Assembly (NCBI GenBank): GCA_016871315.1
Contig: VFZE01000024.1
Span: 1 to 64,000 of the forward strand
DNA: 64,000 nucleotides
Source: Acidimicrobiia bacterium
GTDB lineage: Bacteria; Acidobacteriota; Terriglobia; Bryobacterales; Bryobacteraceae
Direction of reading: 5' to 3'
The translations under genes were made by a program, and so were the position numbers. The stretch's first letter is position 1. Every line of letters starts with the position of its first letter. The notes under the pieces were generated by a model. It saw only the letters and a list, made by a program, of their open reading frames with translations. It had not been told where the DNA came from and searched no databases. This document shows, piece by piece, positions 41,951 through 49,989 of the stretch.

Positions 41951-42616
41951 TTACTTCTTGAAAAACCAGAGCCAGAAATACTGATCCCCGGCCCCGTGCC
42001 GGTGCCGCGGCTCAAAGCCGCAACGCTCGGCCATCTCCACCGCCTGCGCGTCGGAGAAGGGGACTCCCAGCCAGGTGTCCTCCGGATCCGTTTCGATACT
42101 ATCGTCGCCCTGCACCTGGAACTTGAACAGTCCGCCCGGGCGCAACAGGCGATGCACCTCGCGCACGTAGTTCTCAATCACCTCGCGGCTCGGAATGTGC
42201 TGAAACACGATGCAGGAGAAGGCGAAATCCACCTGAATATCGCCCAGCACGGCCAGGTCGGTCCCGCTATTCTGATCGATGTGAACGTTCGCTAGGTGGG
42301 CCAGAGCCCGCCGCGCCTGCGCCACCATCTCGCCGCTGATATCCACCGCGTAGACCTCTCCAAAGACTTTCGCCAATGCCTGCGTGATGCGGCCGGCGCC
42401 GCAACCGATCTCGAGCACCTTCATCTTGCCGGGGTCGGCCCCCTGGCAGATGTTGGTCATATCATTGAGGATCTGCTCGGATACGGCCCGCTCGCCGGAG
42501 CGGAAAAACTCCTCGTCCGTCCATTCCTCCTGGCCCGTGGCCACGTAATGGCGCGCGTTCTGACGAGCCCGCTCGTCCCATTCCCGCCGCATCCGCTCCA
42601 GCTGCTGGGGTGTCAA
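41951..42616 (-). CDS. Class I SAM-dependent methyltransferase
   Basis: A 221-aa methyltransferase. Motif I is VLEIGCGAGRITQALA, the acidic strand is VYAVDISGEM, and FSCIVFQHIPSREVIENYVREVHRLLRPGGLF is the post-motif region typical of class I enzymes. The start is a TTG at 42616 or the ATG at 42592; the former agrees better with the N-terminal pattern of similar proteins. The substrate is unknown. It lies on the minus strand, divergent from the tRNA-Ala gene. Confidence 0.8.
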   Translation of the reverse strand: MTPQQLERMRREWDERARQNARHYVATGQEEWTDEEFFRSGERAVSEQILNDMTNICQGADPGKMKVLEIGCGAGRITQALAKVFGEVYAVDISGEMVAQARRALAHLANVHIDQNSGTDLAVLGDIQVDFAFSCIVFQHIPSREVIENYVREVHRLLRPGGLFKFQVQGDDSIETDPEDTWLGVPFSDAQAVEMAERCGFEPRHRHGAGDQYFWLWFFKK

Positions 42617-42644
42617 TGAACCCGTACCTCTCTATCGTAAGCCA

Positions 42645-42653
42645 TGGTAAAAT
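42645..42653 (+). promoter_or_regulatory. Extended -10 element for tRNA-Ala
   Basis: TGGTAAAAT (42645-42653) matches an extended -10 (TGnTANNNT-type). It lies about 20 bases before the mature tRNA start at 42673. No clear -35 is present, as is normal for extended -10 promoters. Confidence 0.4.
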
Positions 42654-42672
42654 GAGATCGCGACACTCTTGT

Positions 42673-42748
42673 GGGCGGCTAGCTCAGTTGGGAGAGCACG
42701 GCGTTCGCAACGCCGGGGTCGTGGGTTCGAATCCCATGCCGTCCACCA
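42673..42748 (+). tRNA. tRNA-Ala, anticodon CGC
   Basis: A 76-base tRNA. The acceptor stem GGGCGGC pairs with GCCGTCC and is followed by an encoded ACCA. The D arm is GCTC-AGTTGGGA-GAGC, the anticodon stem CGGCG/CGCCG encloses TTCGCAA (anticodon CGC, reading GCG alanine codons) and the T arm carries TTCGAAT. All stems are intact. Confidence 0.93.
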
Positions 42749-42798
42749 TCCCTAAACTCAGTTCCGCGAACCTCTACGGCCATATTCCCTAACGGCGG

Positions 42799-42875
42799 TG
42801 GTGGGCGGTCACAGGATCGAACTGTGGACCTCCTGCTTGTAAGGCAGGCGCTCTAACCGGCTGAGCTAACCGCCC
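42799..42875 (-). tRNA. tRNA-Val, anticodon TAC
   Basis: A 77-base tRNA on the minus strand. The acceptor GGGCGGT pairs with ACCGCCC before the encoded ACCA, the D arm is GCTC...GAGC and the anticodon stem CCTGC/GCAGG encloses CTTACAA (anticodon TAC). It reads GTA and other GTN valine codons. It is 50 bp from the convergent tRNA-Ala gene. Confidence 0.93.
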
Positions 42876-42918
42876 CCGTGAACGGCCACTCCTCACAGTT
42901 TACCACCCGCCGCTGCCG

Positions 42919-43626
42919 TTAAACGCTCCGCTCGACGGCATGCGTCAGCCGCTCCACGCCCACCAGATACTCGCCAAACAGCGCTCTCGCATCCACCTGT
43001 TTCGCCGATGTCCTGCCTTCCCGCAAGTCCAGCAGCGCGGCGAACGGCTTTATGTCGATCCCGAATCGCTCGGCCATCCGCGCAAGCGCCTCGCGCTTGG
43101 AAACAGGAGACTCCACGCCGGCGATCTCGAGCGCATGGCGGCCGAGGTTGCAGAAGGTCGACACCGAATCGGTCATCAGCCGCAGCAGCAGCACCTTGTC
43201 GTGCAGCACGCCCGGCGCCTTCTGCCTCAGCCGCAGCATCTTCGCGCGCAGCTCATGCTCCAGTTGCGCGCGGTAGTAGCGGTCATCGATCGGCAACTCC
43301 GCCACCACATCCGTGCCGTGAAGGATCCGGTGGCAGCTCCGGATGTCGTGAAACTCGATCGGGAAGCAATCGGTGGATTCGCGCAGCTCTGCCTCCGACA
43401 TCAGCAGCGGCGACGGGTTGCCTTGTTCGCGCCACCAGCGGAAGACCGGCTCGGCCGCCTCCAACTCTCGCACACCGATCTGGCGTAGCACGCACAACAC
43501 GTTCAAGTCCGAGAAGTGTTCATGATGATCGCCTGCCGCCGCTGATCCGTAAAGTACCACAGACACCAGACCCTCCCTGTACGCTTTCTTCAGCTCCGCC
43601 ATCAAATGATCGAGTTTCTTTTGCAT
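42919..43626 (-). CDS. Nucleotidyltransferase-domain protein
   Basis: A 235-aa protein started at the ATG at 43626, which directly follows the TPM-gene stop; a longer open frame overlaps that gene. The nucleotidyltransferase motif is LYGSAAAGDHHEHFSDLN with G27-S28 and D40; the second acidic residue of the usual DxD/DxE is N42. A helical substrate-binding part follows (YYRAQLEHELRAKMLRLRQKA and KVLLLRLMTDSVSTF). Function could be antibiotic-nucleotidyltransferase-like or sugar-related; the position of the second acid makes activity uncertain. It ends the operon with the TPM, DUF4038 and ThuA genes. Confidence 0.7.
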   Translation of the reverse strand: MQKKLDHLMAELKKAYREGLVSVVLYGSAAAGDHHEHFSDLNVLCVLRQIGVRELEAAEPVFRWWREQGNPSPLLMSEAELRESTDCFPIEFHDIRSCHRILHGTDVVAELPIDDRYYRAQLEHELRAKMLRLRQKAPGVLHDKVLLLRLMTDSVSTFCNLGRHALEIAGVESPVSKREALARMAERFGIDIKPFAALLDLREGRTSAKQVDARALFGEYLVGVERLTHAVERSV

Positions 43627-43639
43627 GTTGAGACCCTGC

Positions 43640-44419
43640 CTACCAGTCGCTGGATGCGCCTCCGCCGCCCGCATCGCCGCCGCCGAATCCGCCGAAACGG
43701 TCCGAGGAATCATAGCCGCCGAACCCGCCGCCGGACCAGCCCCCGCCGCGGTGCCCCCAACGGCGCCGCCCGCTCAAATGGCCCAGCAGCAGGGCCAGCA
43801 TGTAGCCGTCCAGCCCGCGCCGGTAGCCGAACCTTCCCCCTACCCCAAGCAAGAACAGCAGCACGACAGCCGCGCCGATCAGCATGCCCCACGGCAGCGA
43901 CTCCGGCTGTCTCTGCCGTTGCGGCGCCGGCGCCTGCTCGCTCACGCCGACGCGCTTGGCCTCCGCAATCCGTTCTCCAATCACCCGCGCCGCTTGAATC
44001 ATCGCATCGCCGTAATGCTGGTCGCGCAGCGCCGGCCGCATTTCGCGCAACACGGAGCCGGCAAAGCCATCGGGAATGATCGGCTCCAGCCCGTAGCCCA
44101 CCTCCAGCCGGCTGCGCCGCTCCCCCACCGCCAGCAGCAGCATGATCCCCTCGTTGGTCTGCTTGGAACCTACGCCCCATTGCCGGAACAACGTGTTCGC
44201 CACATCCTCCACCGGTTCGCCGTCCAGCGTGGGCAGCGTCACCAGTGCGATCTCGGCGCCTGTCGACTCCTTCACCGCCGCGCAGTAGCGTTCCAGCTGC
44301 CGCCGGCTGGCCGGGTCAATTACTCCCGCGAAGTCGCTCACGTGGCCTTGCGGCTTCAGTTGCTGCCAGTCGGCCGCCATCGCCGTCAGCGCCACCAGAA
44401 TTGCCAGCTGCCGTTTCAC
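43640..44419 (-). CDS. TPM-domain (YgcG-like) envelope protein
   Basis: A 259-aa protein started at the GTG at 44419 (GTGA overlap with the upstream stop). A signal sequence (RQLAILVALTAMAA) precedes a TPM domain with VSDFAGVIDPASRRQLERYCAAVKE, GAEIALVTLPTLDG and FRQWGVGSKQTNEGIMLLLA. One membrane helix near residue 180 (WGMLIGAAVVLLFLLGVG) is followed by an Arg/Trp and then Gly-rich tail. TPM proteins are thought to act in envelope protein quality control or assembly; no partner is known here. The Gly-rich C-terminus is common in the family. Confidence 0.82.
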   Translation of the reverse strand: MKRQLAILVALTAMAADWQQLKPQGHVSDFAGVIDPASRRQLERYCAAVKESTGAEIALVTLPTLDGEPVEDVANTLFRQWGVGSKQTNEGIMLLLAVGERRSRLEVGYGLEPIIPDGFAGSVLREMRPALRDQHYGDAMIQAARVIGERIAEAKRVGVSEQAPAPQRQRQPESLPWGMLIGAAVVLLFLLGVGGRFGYRRGLDGYMLALLLGHLSGRRRWGHRGGGWSGGGFGGYDSSDRFGGFGGGDAGGGGASSDW

Positions 44420-45930
44420 CGGATGAGCAGTAACCAGTCCCCGCCGCCTGCGGGCTTCGCCTGACGCGCCCCCGTGCGCGGATCCATCCACTCGAGCGTT
44501 GGCTTCCCCCCGAGTCGCCCCAGGTTCAGCCGCACTTCGGTCGTCGACGGAAAATAGATCAGCGCGAACTTCCCCTTCTCCGACCATGCAGGCATCGGAT
44601 AGGCCTCAAACGCCGGCTCCTCGGCAAGCAGCGTCCGGTCAGGCCGCAGCGTCCACCACTCGAAGCGGTCAAAGATGTCACGCAGCACTTTCATCTGTTG
44701 CGCGCCCGGGTAGTTCAGGCAGACGCGCCAGGGATCGGCCTCGCCGGTCCTGGGATGGTCGAGGGGAACCTCTCGCTTGCGCGCCCACGCCCAAATCCCA
44801 TGCGCGCCGTAGGTGATGCCCGCCGGCGGCCCCGACAGCAGCGAATAATAAACAGCCTTGCGCACCGCGAAATCGTCAATCACCTTCTGCGCCTGGTAGC
44901 TCAGGTGGCCCTCGTAGTTGGGCTCGGCGTCGAGCACCGGCCGCACGGGCTGATACCCGCTCAGCTCCCCCGCGATCGTCGCGTTCCACCGCCACTTCCG
45001 CTCATCGCTGCCGTGCCCGGTCTGGAACGTCAGGTAATCCAGCCACTCTTCGTCCTTCAGATCCGGCCATGGGTTCCGCATTCCGCCCGGATGCAGGCTC
45101 ACTGGGCGCCGAGCGCGGCTCTTGGGAAACACCGCGCGCCCGATCTTGCGCCAACGCTCCGCATTCTCTCCGGCATAGTTGCCGTCGCCGGCCAGCAGCC
45201 ACAGCACATGATGAGCGCCGTACCGCGCCACCATATAGGAAGCCAGCCGCGCCGCGTCCTCGTCCGGTAATACCGCGCCAGGGCTTTCCTTGTCGCGCGA
45301 GGTCAGCGCCCACAACACAACCGCCGCCGCCGCCAGCCCCGCCTCATTGCATTCATCCAGCTTCCGGTCCATCCGCTGAAAGAATCTCGGATTCACCCGC
45401 AGCGGCTTTCCCGGTGTGAAGGCCACCTCGCCGTTCTCATCCTGCCTCCCCGCGCGCCACGGAGCATGCAGAATCAGCTGAATCGCCGTGAACCGCTTCG
45501 CCGCGCGATCGGCCAGGTATTGCTTCCACTCGGTATCGGTCGAAAGAATCGCCGAGTTCCACCCCGTGCAGGCCAGCCAGAACCACGGCGTTCCGTCTGC
45601 TTGCGCGAAATAGCGGCGGTCAGCCGACAGCCGCGGCGCGCCGCGCAAATACAGCGGATTCGAACCCTTGTAATCGACCACGTGAAACCAGCCGGAATGA
45701 CCATCCAAGTCCGCATCGCTCGATTGCGACCGCCACGTCCAGGAGCCGCTTTGCTCCGGCGAGAAGCGGAACTTCCACGTGCGCCCGCCGTCCCAGAACC
45801 CCTCCGCCGTTTGCCGCAGCGAACCGGGTCCGTGGAACTCCACCTTCAGGCTGACCTCCAGCGGATCGGCGTAGTCGCGTGAGGCCGATAGAGCATGTTC
45901 GAACCGGTGATGCCGGAACGTATCGGGCAT
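44416..45930 (-). CDS. DUF5060/DUF4038 apiosidase-like glycoside hydrolase
   Basis: A 504-aa protein. Residues about 1-90 match a DUF5060-type beta domain (VEFHGPGSLRQTAEGFWDGGRTWKFRFSP) and the rest a DUF4038-type TIM barrel (PRLSADRRYFAQADGTPWFWLACTGWNSAI, then HVLWLLAGDGNY and PVLDAEPNYEGH). In related apiosidases and rhamnogalacturonan-acting enzymes, acidic residues in the last two motifs are catalytic. No signal peptide is present on this start, so the enzyme looks cytoplasmic or leaderless. It follows the ThuA gene by a few bases. The substrate is a plant-type or bacterial polysaccharide, not determinable here. Confidence 0.8.
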   Translation of the reverse strand: MPDTFRHHRFEHALSASRDYADPLEVSLKVEFHGPGSLRQTAEGFWDGGRTWKFRFSPEQSGSWTWRSQSSDADLDGHSGWFHVVDYKGSNPLYLRGAPRLSADRRYFAQADGTPWFWLACTGWNSAILSTDTEWKQYLADRAAKRFTAIQLILHAPWRAGRQDENGEVAFTPGKPLRVNPRFFQRMDRKLDECNEAGLAAAAVVLWALTSRDKESPGAVLPDEDAARLASYMVARYGAHHVLWLLAGDGNYAGENAERWRKIGRAVFPKSRARRPVSLHPGGMRNPWPDLKDEEWLDYLTFQTGHGSDERKWRWNATIAGELSGYQPVRPVLDAEPNYEGHLSYQAQKVIDDFAVRKAVYYSLLSGPPAGITYGAHGIWAWARKREVPLDHPRTGEADPWRVCLNYPGAQQMKVLRDIFDRFEWWTLRPDRTLLAEEPAFEAYPMPAWSEKGKFALIYFPSTTEVRLNLGRLGGKPTLEWMDPRTGARQAKPAGGGDWLLLIR

Positions 45931-45934
45931 CGCG

Positions 45935-46741
45935 CTACGGTTTTGGACGCGGCATGGCGTCGGCTTCCGTCATCCCCATCGCCCACTTCACCGCCTCCAG
46001 CCACATCTTCTGCACGTCGGGCCGGTCCCAGCTGTCCTCCCGGTGGCCGAGCGTGGAATAAAAAACCCGCCCGTTGCCGTACTTGCGGATCCAGGCAATG
46101 GCGAAATCGCGGTCCGTGCGCTTCACGCCCTTACGCTGCAGGTCCAGCTTGCTGGCGTCCATTGACAGCAGCACCCGCACGCGGTCGCGCGAATAGTCCT
46201 TCACCTGGTAGATCTCATCCATCACCGAGAAGGCCGGCGGAAAATGCTTCACGATCGGGTTGTTCGGATCCTCCACCACGATCGGCGCCTGGAACTGATT
46301 CCACGGATGCAGGTCGAAGTAGCCCCCCACCATTTCGCCGTATTCGGGCCACTTGTAAAAGGTATCGATCGCCGAATGCACGCCGATGAAGCCCTTCCCA
46401 TCGTCCTTGATAAAGCTCAGCAGGTCGGCCTTCTGCTCCTCGTCCATTTCCAGCTCGCCGGTCGTATAGAACAGCACCGCGTCAAAGAACGGCAGCGTCT
46501 TGGCGTTGCCTGGCAGCTTCTTCTTGGTCAGCAGCTGCGTATCGGTGCGGATGTAGGTGTCCCACAGGCCGGACTCCTGACCCAGCTTCCAGATCGTCGC
46601 CAGCCCGTGCGAGGTGGCGTCATGCTGGAAGCCTTTCACCTGGCCTATGGCCAGCAGCTTCTTCCGGCGCGGCTGCGCCGCTAGAGGCGCGGTCAGGGCA
46701 AGGGAGATTGCCGTAATGATTCCCATGCGGATAAGTTTCAT
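45935..46741 (-). CDS. Exported ThuA-domain protein (trehalose-utilisation type)
   Basis: A 268-aa protein started at the ATG at 46741 with GGAG seven bases upstream; a TTG 12 bases further upstream is also possible. The signal peptide is MKLIRMGIITAISLALTAPLAAQ. ThuA motifs include LAIGQVKGFQHDATSHGLATI, DAVLFYTTGELEMDEEQ, KGFIGVHSAIDTFYKWPEYG and GGYFDLHPWNQ. ThuA proteins bind or process sugars or sugar-phosphates with a glutamine-amidotransferase-like fold. Together with the DUF4038 enzyme this suggests carbohydrate use. The small gap to the divergent gene at 46777 may hold the promoter. Confidence 0.85.
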   Translation of the reverse strand: MKLIRMGIITAISLALTAPLAAQPRRKKLLAIGQVKGFQHDATSHGLATIWKLGQESGLWDTYIRTDTQLLTKKKLPGNAKTLPFFDAVLFYTTGELEMDEEQKADLLSFIKDDGKGFIGVHSAIDTFYKWPEYGEMVGGYFDLHPWNQFQAPIVVEDPNNPIVKHFPPAFSVMDEIYQVKDYSRDRVRVLLSMDASKLDLQRKGVKRTDRDFAIAWIRKYGNGRVFYSTLGHREDSWDRPDVQKMWLEAVKWAMGMTEADAMPRPKP

Positions 46742-46776
46742 GGAGTGCTCCAATTCGGACTCATCATCTCACCGCC

Positions 46777-47583
46777 GTGCGGGAGCTTGCAACGTCGTCG
46801 TCTGGGATAATCGTGTTCGTGACCACGCACGACGACTTGCTGCGCCGCCGCTTGCTGGCGGATCTTCCCGGTCTTCTGCAACTGCCGCCCCTGGAGCAGG
46901 TGAACACGCTACGCAACTGGGCCTTCCGCAATCAGGTGCTTGCTACGCCGTCCACCTGCCTTCCGGAGGAGGCCTGGAAAGGCGGCGGCGGAGCTGGTGA
47001 ACTCTATTACCGTCTCTCGCTCGATGAGGGCGGCCTGTTCTGCGCAGGAGCTGCGCAGGCCTTCCGCCTGCTGTGCGAGTTGTTCGGCTACCGCGCCGGA
47101 GTCTACAACGCCGGCGCGGCCGGCGGGCTTGCTTCCCACGTGGTGACCCTGGTGGAGGTGGAGCATAACGGCCTGCCCGTATGGTGGGTGCAGGATTCCT
47201 ATTTCAACTACGCGCTCGTCGATGAAGAGGGAGCGCCGGTATCCCTCTGGAAGGCTCGCAAGTTTCTCAGCCAGCGCCAGCACCACAAGCTGCACAGGCT
47301 CCCAGGCCCCGACAAGTGCTGCATCTTGATTGCAGACTCTGCGCATGAGAATCTCCATACGCGTCACGAGAGATTCTTTCAGTCCCGCTTCCGCCTGGCG
47401 GAAAAACTCAGCGGCGGCCGCCGGAAAGGGAGCTACCGTTGGGGCCCCGACGTGCTGGAGGACCCTGTCTTCCAGCACTATCCTCAATGGATCGAGAAAC
47501 GGACCGGCCAGCGCGACATGCTCTACCTGTTTCTCTACACGGTCACCTGGGCCGGCCCGACCGATCTTGCGATGCACGTTTGA
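46777..47583 (+). CDS. Transglutaminase-like protein
   Basis: About 268 aa counted from the GTG at 46777; a later GTG at 46813 would shorten it. A Cys-His-Asp triad like that of transglutaminase-fold enzymes is visible: C89 (LFCAGAAQAF), H121 (ASHVVTLVEV) and D140 (WWVQDSYFNY). No signal peptide or membrane helix is evident. The C-terminal region (FFQSRFRLAEKL and PVFQHYPQWIEKRTGQR) is unfamiliar. Such proteins can be peptidases, crosslinkers or amidases; the substrate is unknown. A small exported protein follows. Confidence 0.65.
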   Translation: MRELATSSSGIIVFVTTHDDLLRRRLLADLPGLLQLPPLEQVNTLRNWAFRNQVLATPSTCLPEEAWKGGGGAGELYYRLSLDEGGLFCAGAAQAFRLLCELFGYRAGVYNAGAAGGLASHVVTLVEVEHNGLPVWWVQDSYFNYALVDEEGAPVSLWKARKFLSQRQHHKLHRLPGPDKCCILIADSAHENLHTRHERFFQSRFRLAEKLSGGRRKGSYRWGPDVLEDPVFQHYPQWIEKRTGQRDMLYLFLYTVTWAGPTDLAMHV

Positions 47584-47607
47584 CCCAGTCCCGGCGTCTG
47601 TTCTGGC

Positions 47608-47916
47608 ATGCAACGCACGTGGTTTGTTTTGCCGTTGTTCGCATTGGCCACCCTGTTGCTCCACGGCCAGCGCCAGCGTGAGTTTCCCCTGTGGGAAATG
47701 CGCGCCGTTACTCCCCAGGAAGTCTCCCCGGCCCGCTACAAGCAGGTGGAAAGCTGGGAGCTGGACCGCATGGAGCGCGATGGCTGGGAACTGGTGAGCG
47801 TCGCGCCGTTTGTCCTGCAAAATGAGGAGCGCGGCCCGGAAGGCCGCAAGCTGGTGGTAACTCAGACTTACCCCGCCTACTACTTCAAGCGCCTGAAACC
47901 CGCGCGGGAGCGCTAG
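47608..47916 (+). CDS. Small exported DUF4177-like protein
   Basis: A 102-aa protein with a signal peptide (VLPLFALATLLLHG). The mature part contains RYKQVESWELDRMERDGWELVSVAPFVL, the sequence style of DUF4177-type domains, and ends in a basic segment (YYFKRLKPARER). Function is unknown. It follows the transglutaminase-like gene by 24 bp. Confidence 0.65.
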   Translation: MQRTWFVLPLFALATLLLHGQRQREFPLWEMRAVTPQEVSPARYKQVESWELDRMERDGWELVSVAPFVLQNEERGPEGRKLVVTQTYPAYYFKRLKPARER

Positions 47917-47921
47917 TTAAG

Positions 47922-49274
47922 TTAGCGCATCCGGCTCGGCGAGCCCGGAGACATCGGACTCGCCGGCTGCTGCGGCTGCCCGGGCTGGCCCTGCGGACCG
48001 CTCTGCCCTGGCTGCCCAGGCTGTCCTCCGAATCCCGCCAGATTGCCCGCCTGCCCCGTCGCCGCCGCGCCGGACTTGTCCTTGCGGAAGTCGTAAACGA
48101 ACTCCCACTCCTTGAACTTCTCCCGCTCGTTATAGATCTTGATGCCGACGCCTTCCGCCGTCGATGCCACGCCCGCGACACCGGCGCCCATTCCTTGCGG
48201 CTGCGCCTGCGCGCCGCCCGGCGGCCCGCCCGCGCGCGGCGTGGTCAGTAACCGCTGGATGAGATCGATCGCTTGATTGGATCCCGGCGCCGCTCCCGGC
48301 ACGGCGGCACGCTGCACCGCTCCGCCGGTCTGCGAATTGGCCGGCTGCGTGGGCGCTCCCCCAAACGGGTTGAATGGCTGCGGCGTCAAGCCCGGCTGTC
48401 CGGGAACAACCGGGGTGAAGACTCCCGGCTGCCCAGGTTGTGGCTGCAAAGCGGGAAACGGGAACGGGCTCGGCTGCCCAGGCGGCAGGCCGCCCGGCTG
48501 CTGCGGAAACGGCTGCCCGGGCTGGATCTGAATCGGCTGGCCGGGCTGTTGCGGAAACGGCTGGCCGGGGAACACTGGTTGCCCCGGGAAAGGCTGCTGG
48601 CCCGGCTGCGGCGGCAGCCCCGGATACGGCTGCCCTGGCAGAGGCTGGCCCTCCACCGGCTGCTGATTCGGATCGGTCGGCTGCGGCGGAGGCGGAGGCG
48701 CATTCGGATCGTACGGCTGGTTCGGGTTGTAAGGCGCGTTGGGATCGTAGGGCGGAAACTGCCCCTGCTGCCCCGCTATGATCGCCGGGCGGTCCCCGCC
48801 GCGACGCGCGAACATCGCCGCCGCGTCGTTCTGCGGCCCCGGCAGACCCATCTGCACGCCGAACACGCCCGCCTGCTGCTCGGTCTCCTTCTTCTCCTTG
48901 TCCTTATCACCGCCGAACGGATCCGGCGGCTTCTCCACCAGCGAATTGGTCAGCGCTCCGGCCGCGTCGATATTGATCACCCGCCATTCGTCCTTGCCCG
49001 TCAGCGGGTCCTTGTAGCGGCGGCGCAGGAACCGCATGTCCATCATCTTTTCCAGCTCATCAAGCGATGCCGGGTACTTCTTCTGCGAGCGCACGTAGAG
49101 CTGAATCGCGCGCTTGTACTCCTCGCCGCGGTCGATAAGAAGCTGCTCTTTCTCGCGCTGGCCCTCAAACACAACCCGCGGCATCTCGCGATACAGCAGA
49201 ATCGCCACCGCCGCCGCCATCATGAACACGAACAGCAGCGCGAAGCCTCTCTGCTCTCTGCGGCGGCGTCTCAT
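47922..49274 (-). CDS. Pseudopilin-like protein with a large Pro/Gly/Gln-rich repeat region
   Basis: A 450-aa protein started at the ATG at 49274. Its N-terminus RRRREQRGFALLFVFMMAAAVAILLY resembles a class III prepilin signal (cleavage after the Gly), but the Glu at position +5 is absent, as in some minor pseudopilins. The following region, RGEEYKRAIQLYVRSQKKYPASLDELEKMMDM, then YKDPLTGKDEWRVI, is like GspG-type pseudopilins. Residues about 180-350 are almost pure Pro/Gly/Gln with repeats such as GQPFPGQP and PQQPGQP. It is the last gene of the pilus/secretion operon. Which role the repeat region plays is unknown. Confidence 0.7.
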   Translation of the reverse strand: MRRRRREQRGFALLFVFMMAAAVAILLYREMPRVVFEGQREKEQLLIDRGEEYKRAIQLYVRSQKKYPASLDELEKMMDMRFLRRRYKDPLTGKDEWRVINIDAAGALTNSLVEKPPDPFGGDKDKEKKETEQQAGVFGVQMGLPGPQNDAAAMFARRGGDRPAIIAGQQGQFPPYDPNAPYNPNQPYDPNAPPPPPQPTDPNQQPVEGQPLPGQPYPGLPPQPGQQPFPGQPVFPGQPFPQQPGQPIQIQPGQPFPQQPGGLPPGQPSPFPFPALQPQPGQPGVFTPVVPGQPGLTPQPFNPFGGAPTQPANSQTGGAVQRAAVPGAAPGSNQAIDLIQRLLTTPRAGGPPGGAQAQPQGMGAGVAGVASTAEGVGIKIYNEREKFKEWEFVYDFRKDKSGAAATGQAGNLAGFGGQPGQPGQSGPQGQPGQPQQPASPMSPGSPSRMR

Positions 49275-49275
49275 C

Positions 49276-49989
49276 CTAGAAACTCCCCTGTGGCGGCTCT
49301 TCCAGCCGGATCGTCTGCTGATGCTTGTGCTGGGAATCCTCGACCACCGCCGAGGATAACCCGATGCGCACGATCTTATACCGATTCTGCAGCATCTGCC
49401 CTTCCGCGCCCACCAGGATCTCCTCACCGTTCAGGAAAAACGCCCTCCGCGCGCCGGAGCCCGCGATGAAGCCGTAGAACTTCAACGGAATTGGCGGAGG
49501 CGGCGGCTTGGGCGGATCCTTCGGCGGCGGAGGTTTCTCCTCCGTGCCGTTGCCGGCAGCCTTTGCCACTTCCACCGGCTTGGGCACAATCTTCGGCGCC
49601 TCCACCTTCGGCGCCGGAGGCTGCGAAAACTCAAAAAGGCTGCGATGACCGCCGCCCACTTCCACGTTCTCCAGTTTCGCCAGCAGATCCAGCCGCAGCG
49701 TCGGGTCGATCTTCATCGCGTCCGGCTGCTCCTTATCCGGCCTCGCCTTGAGCGATGGCGTCCACTCCTGCGACACCGCCGCGCGCCGGGTCCGCGGCGT
49801 CGAGGAGGCAACCGAGCGGTTCTCAAACACCGGCGCCGCCACGGGTGTCTCGGACTTCGCCGCCGCTGCCTCGGCCGGCAGGCCGTAAGGGTTCGACGGC
49901 GCGAGAATATTCGTGTACATCAGGTAGCCGGCAACCACCAGCAGCACAGACAGGATGGCCACCTTGCGCGGCTCCGCGCCTAGCTTCAT
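49276..49989 (-). CDS. PilP/GspC-like inner-membrane protein
   Basis: A 237-aa protein. A basic N-terminal segment and one helix (VAILSVLLVVAGYLMYT) are followed by a Pro-rich linker and a C-terminal beta domain (PLKFYGFIAGSGARRAFFLNGEEILVGAEGQMLQNRYKIVRIG). This fold and its position after the PilO-like gene suggest the PilP/GspC role of linking the assembly platform to the secretin. The typical PilP lipobox is absent. It overlaps pilO by 4 bp. Confidence 0.7.
   Translation of the reverse strand: MKLGAEPRKVAILSVLLVVAGYLMYTNILAPSNPYGLPAEAAAAKSETPVAAPVFENRSVASSTPRTRRAAVSQEWTPSLKARPDKEQPDAMKIDPTLRLDLLAKLENVEVGGGHRSLFEFSQPPAPKVEAPKIVPKPVEVAKAAGNGTEEKPPPPKDPPKPPPPPIPLKFYGFIAGSGARRAFFLNGEEILVGAEGQMLQNRYKIVRIGLSSAVVEDSQHKHQQTIRLEEPPQGSF

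Noticed and set aside
42919-46741. NTase, TPM, DUF4038 and ThuA genes as one novel functional system
   Set aside because: The genes are tightly packed, but they are unrelated families with no shared substrate visible; an ordinary operon by proximity is the simpler reading.
48240-48760. Repetitive DNA that might be a CRISPR or microsatellite array
   Set aside because: The repeats are codons of a Pro/Gly/Gln-rich protein stretch in one frame; there are no equal-length repeats with unique spacers.
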